A stretch of 5,520 nucleotides of DNA from Bacillota bacterium (lineage in GTDB: Bacteria > Bacillota > Clostridia > Peptostreptococcales > Anaerovoracaceae): positions 1-5,520 of the forward strand of contig JAFOGM010000220.1 of NCBI GenBank assembly GCA_017386805.1. Reading direction: 5' to 3'. The notes under the pieces are model-generated. The model did not search any database, was not told the DNA's origin, and saw only the letters and a program-made list of their open reading frames with translations. Positions 1-4,592 of the stretch are shown one piece after another (position 1 is the stretch's first letter; every line of letters begins with the position of its first letter). The position numbers and the translations under genes are program-made.

Positions 1-539
1 AGAGCTTTCAGCGGAAGGTACATAGTCCCGCCATAGCTCATGACCGGAAGTTCTTCCAGATCCAGTTCATGGGCAATCAACACCGGCGGTTCGATTTCCG
101 CGGCGTTCTGGCTCACTTCCAGTTCATCCAGATGCTCTTGCGCAAAAATCACCTGGTTCTTCACTTCCGGAGTATAGGTGATGACTTTTACATCTTCCAC
201 GATGGTGGCCTGGACATCATTCATATCGCTGGCCAAGTCTGCGTCTTTCACCTGTTCATTTGCAATATCGGTTTTTAAGATTTTTAATGTGCGGCTTTCC
301 CAATCCATCTCACACTGCAGGCCCATGGCTTTCTGGATTCCATCGGACATGGGGACGTAGGTCACACCATCGTACAGGAAGAAGGGACGGTTCAGTTCGT
401 AGTTCCAAATTTGTGTACCGTTGATACGGATGTCTCTGAAGAAGAAAGTACCGGTTACGGTTTCTTCTGCAAAAATAGAGATCGAGGAGCAGAGTAAGAT
501 CGTCAAGACAAGCCACACAGATATAAGCTTCTTTCCCAT
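1..539 (-). CDS. Exported copper amine oxidase N-like domain protein (N-terminal part)
   Basis: The reading frame runs from ATG at 539 down to the window edge without a stop, giving 179 residues; the C-terminus is missing. Residues 1-24 form a signal peptide: MGKK, a hydrophobic core, and a likely type I cleavage site after SIFA, so the protein should be secreted or act outside the membrane. Residues about 36-88 match the copper amine oxidase N-terminal-like repeat: INGTQI, then RPFFLYDGVTYVPM, an AMGL turn and a final DWESRTLKI strand. A second such unit appears to begin near residue 164 (LPVMSYGGTMYLPLKA), separated by an acidic linker. In Clostridia and Bacilli this domain is usually a non-catalytic module of cell-surface proteins; no copper chemistry is implied. 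The ribosome binding site GGAAAGGAA lies at 546-554 and supports this start. Function beyond surface export is unknown because the rest of the protein is not visible. Confidence 0.8.
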   Translation of the reverse strand, partial: MGKKLISVWLVLTILLCSSISIFAEETVTGTFFFRDIRINGTQIWNYELNRPFFLYDGVTYVPMSDGIQKAMGLQCEMDWESRTLKILKTDIANEQVKDADLASDMNDVQATIVEDVKVITYTPEVKNQVIFAQEHLDELEVSQNAAEIEPPVLIAHELDLEELPVMSYGGTMYLPLKA

Positions 540-585
540 ATCAAATTCCTTTCCTTTCACGCATTTCCAAAACAAATGCCCTATT

Positions 586-613
586 ATTATACCACAAAAT
601 CCCTCCTTGTACA
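586..613 (-). promoter_or_regulatory. Promoter of the exported-protein gene, extended -10 type
   Basis: On the minus strand a perfect TATAAT (586-591) is preceded by TGG, which makes an extended -10 (TGnTATAAT). A poor -35, TGTACA (608-613), lies 16 bases upstream. Transcription would start near 579, giving a leader of about 40 bases before the ATG at 539. The phased A-tracts at 617-663 lie just upstream, where an UP element would be. Confidence 0.6.
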
Positions 614-674
614 CTATTTTTTGTCGCAAAAGCCGCCAAAAACGCCCGAAAACGTTGGAATTTCAACACCTCTC

Positions 675-699
675 AAGCACACGGCACCGTGTGTTTTTT
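675..699 (+). terminator. Terminator-like hairpin upstream of the exporter genes
   Basis: The palindrome CACACGG-CA-CCGTGTG (678-693) is followed directly by six T (694-699). As RNA it folds as a 6-9 bp stem with a GCAC loop, because the flanking AAG (675-677) can also pair with the U run. It points along the plus strand towards the exporter genes but lies about 85 bases before their promoter. No plus-strand gene ends here, so what it would terminate is unclear. Confidence 0.4.
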
Positions 700-782
700 C
701 ATCTGTTTTTGCGGTTTTTTGTACAATTTTTCTCATTTTTCGAAGCAATTCCTTGACTTTTTACATTTTACAGAAATTCCTA

Positions 783-811
783 TTGACACCTCTTCAAAAA
801 ACGAATAGATT
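783..811 (+). promoter_or_regulatory. Promoter of the two-gene exporter operon
   Basis: A perfect -35 TTGACA (783-788) is followed after exactly 17 bases by TAGATT (806-811), a 4/6 match to the -10 consensus. The start would be near 818, leaving a leader of about 50 bases before the ATG at 867. The stretch directly upstream is very AT-rich. Confidence 0.6.
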
Positions 812-866
812 AAAAGGGTATGTGAGCAAATCCCTGAGTTTTTCAACCTTTTCGGGAGGAAATTCA

Positions 867-1649
867 ATGAAAATTGATGAAAAAAGAGTCCTTCTCCTGG
901 CCCTGAAAGCCGGAGAATTAATGTTAAAAAGCGGAGGTGAAACCGCCCGCGTAGAGGACACGGCCGTCCGTATCTGCCGTGCCTGCGGGGTGGAAGATGC
1001 CGACGTGTTCGTCATGCCTACCGGTCTGTTTCTGACCGTCAACGGCTCCGACGACAACACCGCAGTCCAGAGTTATATCAAACGTATCCGCGGAGCGCGA
1101 ACCGATTTGGAACGCATTTCTCAGCTGAACAGCTTATCCCGCCGTCTGGAGTCCGGAGAGCTGACACTGGAAACCGCAGAGGAACTGGTGGCGCAGATCA
1201 GCCGGGAAGAACAATTTTCTTTCCCCATTCGTCTTCTGGGCGCTATGATGATCTCCAGCTGCTTCACCCTGATGTTCAACGGTGCTCTCACCGACTTCAT
1301 CAGTTCTCTGATCGTCGGCGGGCTCACCTACTTACTGCAGATGAAGCTGATCGCAAAACTTCAGCTGAACTGGTTCATCGAAACCTTCCTCTGCTGCGCT
1401 TCCGCCACAGCAATGGCTATCTTCCTTACCCACGTGGGGCTGGGGCTCAATTTCGACCCCATCATCATCGGTTCTCTGATGATCTTCTTCCCCGGGGTAA
1501 TGATCACCAATGCCGTTCGCGATATCCTGGCCGGAGATACGGTTTCCGGCGTTTCCAGAGCGGCTGACGCCATTCTGACCGCCCTTTCCATCGCCATGGG
1601 CGCCGCTGCCATCATGGCTCTCTACAGCGGAATGGGAGGTGTGTTATAA
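867..1649 (+). CDS. ThrE/YjjP-family exporter subunit (large, N-terminal half)
   Basis: This 260-residue inner-membrane protein matches the ThrE_1 (DUF1212, YjjP) family, one half of a transporter family known for threonine/serine export in Corynebacterium (ThrE, fused) and succinate export in E. coli (YjjP-YjjB, split). Residues 1-118 are a soluble cytoplasmic domain with the family signature SGGETARVEDT (22-32) and MPTGLFLTV (50-58). Five hydrophobic segments follow at about 120-140, 142-163, 168-190, 197-217 and 232-256. The conserved loop FFPGVMITNAVRDILAG lies at 207-223. The start at 867 is chosen over in-frame upstream codons (as early as 576) because GGGAGGAA sits at 855-862 and homology starts here. 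The stop shares one base with the next gene (TAATG), so the two halves are translationally coupled. The substrate cannot be told from sequence; a dicarboxylate or a hydroxy amino acid are the candidates. Confidence 0.9.
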   Translation: MKIDEKRVLLLALKAGELMLKSGGETARVEDTAVRICRACGVEDADVFVMPTGLFLTVNGSDDNTAVQSYIKRIRGARTDLERISQLNSLSRRLESGELTLETAEELVAQISREEQFSFPIRLLGAMMISSCFTLMFNGALTDFISSLIVGGLTYLLQMKLIAKLQLNWFIETFLCCASATAMAIFLTHVGLGLNFDPIIIGSLMIFFPGVMITNAVRDILAGDTVSGVSRAADAILTALSIAMGAAAIMALYSGMGGVL

Positions 1650-2089
1650 TGCTGCTTCAGTTTATTGCCGGTATCGGTTCCACCGTGGGGTATGCCCTGA
1701 TCTTCAATCAGCCCCGCCGTCATCTGATCCCCACCGGCCTCATCGGTGCTGCTGGCTGGATCCTGTACTTAGTTGCTGTGGAAGTTGGTTACGGGGATGC
1801 CTTCGCATCCTTCCTCAGCGCCTTCCTGGTGACCTTCCTGTCCCAGATCGCTGCCCGTGTATTCAAAGACCCCGTCATGGTCTTCTGTATTCCGGGGATC
1901 ATGCCCATCGTTCCGGGGGCGGGAATGTACCGCACCATGCGAGCTTTCGTCACCCACGAAACCGCCCTGGCCGCAGCAACCGGCTACGCCACCATCTCCA
2001 TGGCTGGCGCCATCGCCCTGGGTCTCCTGGCAGCTACCTCGCTGTTCCAGGTTATGACTGCTGTCAACCGGACATTCTTCAAAAAGTAA
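1649..2089 (+). CDS. ThrE/YjjB-family exporter subunit (small, C-terminal half)
   Basis: This 146-residue, almost wholly hydrophobic protein matches the ThrE_2 (DUF3815, YjjB) family, the membrane partner of the preceding gene. Hydrophobic segments are at about 3-20, 27-46, 51-71 and 108-135. Between them is the family motif IPGIMPIVPGAGMYRTM (81-97), whose glycines and prolines suggest a re-entrant or pore-lining element. The tail ends in RTFFKK, a positive inside flank. The ATG overlaps the stop of the upstream gene by one base and has its own GGGAGG at 1634-1639, nine bases away, so equal amounts of both subunits are expected. An overlapping frame at 1639-2103 is a shadow. The pair should form one exporter complex in the cytoplasmic membrane; the transported compound is not determined. 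Confidence 0.9.
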   Translation: MLLQFIAGIGSTVGYALIFNQPRRHLIPTGLIGAAGWILYLVAVEVGYGDAFASFLSAFLVTFLSQIAARVFKDPVMVFCIPGIMPIVPGAGMYRTMRAFVTHETALAAATGYATISMAGAIALGLLAATSLFQVMTAVNRTFFKK

Positions 2090-2111
2090 GTTCAATTGCA
2101 TAACAAAAGAC

Positions 2112-2160
2112 AAAACCTGTCACCAGACGATAACTCGTCAAAGTGACAGGTTTTTTATTT
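2112..2160 (+). terminator. Rho-independent terminator of the exporter operon
   Basis: A 12 bp perfect stem, AAAACCTGTCAC (2112-2123) with GTGACAGGTTTT (2143-2154), encloses a second small stem GACGA/TCGTC (2126-2130 with 2135-2139, loop TAAC). The right arm runs into a T-rich tail (2151-2160). The A-rich left arm gives some activity for the opposite strand too, but little is transcribed towards it. It lies 22 bases after the stop codon. Confidence 0.9.
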
Positions 2161-2251
2161 GTTTAGGAATTTATTCGACACATCCTTATTTCAGTCAAAT
2201 CAAACAGATCGTCTTGAACGTTCCTCCTTTTCTCAAATTACCGAACGCTTT

Positions 2252-2300
2252 GAATTTTTGCCAAACATCGAATGAAAACATCTCGAAAACTGGCAAATTC
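2252..2300. repeat. Inverted-repeat element, copy 1
   Basis: The arms GAATTTTTGCCA (2252-2263) and TGGCAAATTC (2291-2300) are complementary apart from two extra T. The 27-base interior has TCGA on both sides (2268-2271 and 2283-2286), which extends the potential hairpin. Copy 2 has the same arms and the same 27-base interior length. No T-run follows, so it is not a classical terminator. Confidence 0.6.
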
Positions 2301-2451
2301 ACTCTGCTAACAGCCGTTTTCCTCTTTTCAAACGACATTACAACCCATTTGGACAATATCATTTGTCGTATACTACAGAGATTTCTTGATTTCAAGGCCA
2401 TTTACCCCTGACATTTCTCCCATAATATCCCACACTCTCTTTCTCCATGAT

Positions 2452-2501
2452 GATTTTTGCCATTTTTCGATAGGGAAATCACGAGAAACTGGCAAAAAAT
2501 C
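2452..2501. repeat. Inverted-repeat element, copy 2
   Basis: The arms GATTTTTGCCA (2452-2462) and TGGCAAAAAATC (2490-2501) pair except for one extra A. The 27-base interior starts TTTTTCG (2463-2469) and ends CGAGAAAC (2482-2489), which continues the stem with one G-T pair and a one-base bulge. The element lies 199 bases after copy 1 in the same orientation. The arms are kept and the loop differs, as expected for a diverged structured repeat. Confidence 0.6.
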
Positions 2502-2542
2502 TCTCCCTTCGTATATTGAAGTGCTTCTCTACAATTGCCGCC

Positions 2543-2576
2543 AAAAGAAAAACCCCTCTGTAAGTTCACAGAGAGG
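2543..2576 (-). terminator. Rho-independent terminator of the ferredoxin-PhzF-nitroreductase operon
   Basis: Read on the minus strand, CCTCTCTG (2569-2576) pairs with CAGAGGGG (2553-2560) with one G-U pair and an 8-base loop. A T-rich tail follows (complement of 2543-2552). It begins 17 bases beyond the nitroreductase stop. Confidence 0.85.
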
Positions 2577-2593
2577 TCGTATTTTACCTTAGG

Positions 2594-3373
2594 CTATTTC
2601 CAGATGATGTCTGCCTGATTCAATCGCTTGGGAACATGGATGTAATCTTCATCCTGAGGATAGCCGATCATGAAGGCTCCATAGAAGCTGTGACCTTCCG
2701 GAAGAGCAAAGTCTTCCACGAGAGCCGGAACAGCGTTCATCATGCGGGTCAGGTAGCCTGCCCAGCAGGTGCCTAAGCCCTGGGACTGTAACAGCAGTTC
2801 CAACGTTTCCATGGCAATGGCGGTATCCTGCTTCGGATTCACCGCATTGTCAGAACAGTAGGCCAGAAGGATCACCGGAGCGGTACCCATGACCACGTTC
2901 ATTCCTTCTTTGTAGGATTCCAGGATCTCCAGGGAATTTCCGGTCTCCTGGACCCAGGCCAGGATCTTGTTCATCATGTCGTCCAGCACTTCCCTGCTGC
3001 GGACCACGATCCACTTGGTGGGATGTTCGTTCTTGGCGCTGGGAGCCCAACAAGCCAGTTCCAGAGCTTCCTTCAGCACTTCGTCTTCCACGGGACGATC
3101 CATGTAATGGCGATAGGAACGACGCTGGCGAACCAGTTTCACCAGTTCACCGTGGAACTCGTCAGAATACTTTTCCACGTCTTCTTCCACAGCAGCTTCC
3201 TCGTCCCAGGTGATCGCTCCTACGGGACAAACGGACGCGCAGTGCATGCACTTCAGACATCTCTTTTCGGGATCGGCCCAGGCCTGTCCATCCACTTCGC
3301 TGAATACAGTACAATTGCAGACCCCGAAGCAGCGGAAACAGCCCACACAAAGGTCCGGATTTACTCGAATCAT
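2594..3373 (-). CDS. Nitroreductase-family flavoprotein with N-terminal 2[4Fe-4S] ferredoxin domain
   Basis: The protein has 259 residues and two domains. Residues 1-55 are a ferredoxin module: C9, C12, C15, C19 (CVGCFRCFGVC, with an extra C21 and no proline after the last Cys) and C39, C42, C45, C49-P (CLKCMHCASVCP). Both are complete CxxCxxCxxxC sets, so two [4Fe-4S] clusters are expected. Residues about 76-250 are a nitroreductase fold: FMN-phosphate motif RRSYR (84-88), WAPSAKN (109-115), then GTCWAGYL and IGYP (236-239). The family reduces nitro, quinone, enone or similar groups using FMN; in this fused form the clusters probably feed electrons from ferredoxin instead of NAD(P)H (inference). 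ATG at 3373 has AAGGAG at 3380-3385, which overlaps the stop of the PhzF gene, so the two are coupled. It is the last gene of the operon. The true substrate is unknown. Confidence 0.9.
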   Translation of the reverse strand: MIRVNPDLCVGCFRCFGVCNCTVFSEVDGQAWADPEKRCLKCMHCASVCPVGAITWDEEAAVEEDVEKYSDEFHGELVKLVRQRRSYRHYMDRPVEDEVLKEALELACWAPSAKNEHPTKWIVVRSREVLDDMMNKILAWVQETGNSLEILESYKEGMNVVMGTAPVILLAYCSDNAVNPKQDTAIAMETLELLLQSQGLGTCWAGYLTRMMNAVPALVEDFALPEGHSFYGAFMIGYPQDEDYIHVPKRLNQADIIWK

Positions 3374-3383
3374 ATCGTTCTCC

Positions 3384-4265
3384 TTAAATATTGATATCGC
3401 CCTTCGCCAGCAGAACGCCGTTTCCGCCCACCTGAACCTTAACGCCGCCTTCTTCGGTCAGCTTGGAGTTGATCTTGGAGGGACGATCCATAGCTTCGCC
3501 CTGGATGAAGGTGTTTTCCACGCCAGGCTTTACGATGTTCTTTCTGTATAAGTAATAGGTCAGCGCACCGTTGGAAGTACCGGTGGCAGCTTCTTCGTCG
3601 ATGTCATACAGCGGAGCGAAGTTTCTGCAGTGTACTGCGCCATCTTCGGTGTTCACGGTAAAGGCGTGTACGCCCACAACTTCATAACGTTCGGAGAGCT
3701 TCGCCAGCGCCGGGAAGTCCGGAGCGATCTTTGCCAGTTCTTCTTCGTTCTTCACGGGCATCATGATGTCGGGTAAACCGGTGGAAATCATTTCGGGAAT
3801 CAGATACTGACCTTCCACTTCGCCCTGACCTTCTGCAGACAGACCCATGATTTCATATAATTCCTTCTGACCTTCCGCAGTGGCGATTTCGTTGATATAC
3901 TGAGGAACTGCCATATCCATCAGAACGGAACCTTCACCCACGTCGATACCGATGGTACCAGCCAGAGTGTGGTTGGTGTAGTGTTCGCCAGCCTTTACCA
4001 GACCTGCATCAGCTAAAGCAACGAAGGAACCGATGGTTGCATGGCCGCACAGATCCACTTCCGCAGCGGGAGTGAAATAACGAATGTTGAATTCCTTGTC
4101 GTTCAGTTTCTTGATGAACGCAGTTTCGGAATAACGCAGCTCTGCTGCAGTCTTTCTCATGGTTTCGTCATCGGGGAAATCTGCACCGTCAGGAATGATC
4201 ACTACGCCTGCGGGGTTGCCGCCGAATACAGTTTCAGTAAATGCATCTACGATATAAAACTTCAT
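3384..4265 (-). CDS. PhzF-family isomerase/epimerase-like protein
   Basis: This 293-residue cytoplasmic protein has the length of the PhzF family (diaminopimelate-epimerase fold). The N-terminus VDAFTETVFGGNPAGVV (6-22) is the typical opening strand and loop. RYSETAF (44-50) holds E47, the position of the general acid/base Glu of PhzF. PAAEVDLCGHATIG (66-79) and ATGTSNGAL (227-235) are the two conserved glycine-rich substrate-binding motifs; the second usually reads TGSAxGAL. In phenazine producers PhzF isomerises dihydro-3-hydroxyanthranilate, but no other phenazine genes are here and most family members have unknown substrates. The start at 4265 is preferred to the upstream in-frame codon at 4352, because AAAGGA lies at 4276-4281 and the longer form would overlap the ferredoxin gene. 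It is the middle gene of the operon, 26 bases after the ferredoxin stop and 10 bases before the nitroreductase start. Confidence 0.9.
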   Translation of the reverse strand: MKFYIVDAFTETVFGGNPAGVVIIPDGADFPDDETMRKTAAELRYSETAFIKKLNDKEFNIRYFTPAAEVDLCGHATIGSFVALADAGLVKAGEHYTNHTLAGTIGIDVGEGSVLMDMAVPQYINEIATAEGQKELYEIMGLSAEGQGEVEGQYLIPEMISTGLPDIMMPVKNEEELAKIAPDFPALAKLSERYEVVGVHAFTVNTEDGAVHCRNFAPLYDIDEEAATGTSNGALTYYLYRKNIVKPGVENTFIQGEAMDRPSKINSKLTEEGGVKVQVGGNGVLLAKGDINI

Positions 4266-4291
4266 TGAACTACCGTCCTTTCTTTTCTCAC

Positions 4292-4465
4292 CTATTCTTC
4301 TTCGATGGCTCCAACCATGCACAGGTCCACGCAGGAACCGCAGCCTACACATGTGGGTCCGATCTGCGCCTTACCGTCAGGTCCCATGGAAATGGCCTTT
4401 GCAGGACAAACACGAATACAATACTTACATGCACGGCACTTGTCTTTGTTTACAACTGGTTTCAT
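4292..4465 (-). CDS. Small clostridial-type 2[4Fe-4S] ferredoxin
   Basis: The 57-residue protein is an almost minimal bacterial ferredoxin. Cluster ligands are C10, C13, C16, C20-P (CRACKYCIRVCP) and C39, C42, C45, C49 (CVGCGSCVDLC). The usual proline after the last Cys is replaced by Met50. The two halves show the internal symmetry of the family, each ending in an A-I pair (PAKAI, MVGAI). It should be a soluble low-potential one-electron carrier. It opens a three-gene operon with a PhzF-like protein and a ferredoxin-nitroreductase fusion, so it may be their electron donor (inference). ATG at 4465 is chosen: it fits the family length of about 55-60 residues, whereas an upstream in-frame ATG at 4546 would lie before the predicted transcription start. 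Directly in front of 4465 there is only a weak GGAAAG; a strong AAAGGAG sits further up, beyond a hairpin. Confidence 0.88.
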   Translation of the reverse strand: MKPVVNKDKCRACKYCIRVCPAKAISMGPDGKAQIGPTCVGCGSCVDLCMVGAIEEE

Positions 4466-4500
4466 GGCTCTTTCCGCCGGATCCGGTCCGACGCTCCTTT
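4466..4500 (-). promoter_or_regulatory. Split ribosome binding site with spacer hairpin
   Basis: On the minus strand the order is AAAGGAG (4494-4500), stem CGTCGGA (4487-4493), loop CCGGA (4482-4486), stem TCCGGCG (4475-4481), then nine bases GAAAGAGCC and the ATG at 4465. The stem has seven pairs with one G-U. The linear distance from the strong Shine-Dalgarno to ATG is 28 bases, too far; with the hairpin folded it becomes nine, which is ideal. No other start codon lies near the Shine-Dalgarno. Whether the fold is used is inference. Confidence 0.45.
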
Positions 4501-4517
4501 CTGAGATAGTTACCCAT

Positions 4518-4546
4518 ATTGTAACATTTCGCAGAAAGTGATACAA
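4518..4546 (-). promoter_or_regulatory. Promoter of the ferredoxin operon
   Basis: On the minus strand TTGTAT (-35, 4541-4546) and TACAAT (-10, 4518-4523) are separated by exactly 17 bases. The start would be near 4511, giving a leader of about 45 bases. The boxes overlap those of the divergent kinase promoter. Confidence 0.7.
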
Positions 4547-4547
4547 T
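4519..4547 (+). promoter_or_regulatory. Promoter of the butyrate kinase-like gene
   Basis: On the plus strand TTGTAA (-35, 4519-4524) and TACAAT (-10, 4542-4547) are separated by exactly 17 bases. The start would be near 4554, with a leader of about 40 bases that contains a run of seven T (4562-4568). The -35 lies over the -10 of the opposing promoter and the reverse. Confidence 0.7.
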
Positions 4548-4592
4548 GTTATCTGTCAGAATTTTTTTACACAAAACGCATGAGGTGACATT

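Larger units (their letters stand above)
540..866. other. Divergent intergenic region with phased A/T tracts
   Basis: No gene is supported in these 327 bases. Two long frames cross the region (one starting at 421, one at 576) but they lack ribosome binding sites and the encoded residues look random. What it holds: leaders and promoters of the two flanking genes, a terminator-like hairpin (675-699), and two sets of A/T tracts at about one helical turn. The first set is 617-622, 628-631, 638-642, 649-652 and 659-663. The second set is 694-699, 706-710, 715-720, 727-731, 736-740, 747-750 and 758-762. Such spacing is the hallmark of intrinsically curved DNA. Confidence 0.55.
2161..2542. other. 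Convergent intergenic region, no gene seen
   Basis: About 380 AT-rich bases lie between the terminators of two converging operons. Three short frames (2195-2401 minus, 2214-2411 plus, 2386-2592 plus) have no ribosome binding site and no recognisable protein features, so they are not called. The content that stands out is two copies of an inverted-repeat element (2252-2300 and 2452-2501). A weaker inverted repeat ACGACA/TGTCGT is seen at about 2331-2369. Confidence 0.6.

Noticed and set aside
734..743. Ten-base match CATTTTTCGA shared with inverted-repeat copy 2 (2461-2470)
   Set aside because: There is no matching arm or partner nearby, and short AT-rich matches are expected by chance.
576..866. 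In-frame upstream extension of the exporter subunit (97 extra residues)
   Set aside because: The extension crosses the promoter and terminator-like hairpin, has no ribosome binding site and shows no family similarity; GGGAGGAA directly precedes the ATG at 867.
2195..2411. Small opposing frames in the convergent gap
   Set aside because: No ribosome binding site, composition like the surrounding non-coding AT-rich DNA, and overlap with the inverted-repeat element.
2252..2501. CRISPR array
   Set aside because: Only two copies, each itself an inverted repeat with a long loop, about 150 bases between them, and the copies are clearly diverged; no cas genes are present.
3384..4265. Phenazine biosynthesis locus
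   Set aside because: Only a PhzF-family member is present; the family is broad, and no other phz genes are seen in the window.
4466..4546. Ferredoxin start at the upstream ATG (84-residue form)
   Set aside because: That ATG lies inside the -35 box of the operon's predicted promoter, and the extra 27 residues are unlike any ferredoxin N-terminus.
4518..4553. Rex (NADH-responsive) operator at the divergent promoters
   Set aside because: Rex sites are expected in front of fermentation genes, but the TTGTTAA-TTAACAA type palindrome with its short centre is not present; the arms here are better explained by promoter boxes.
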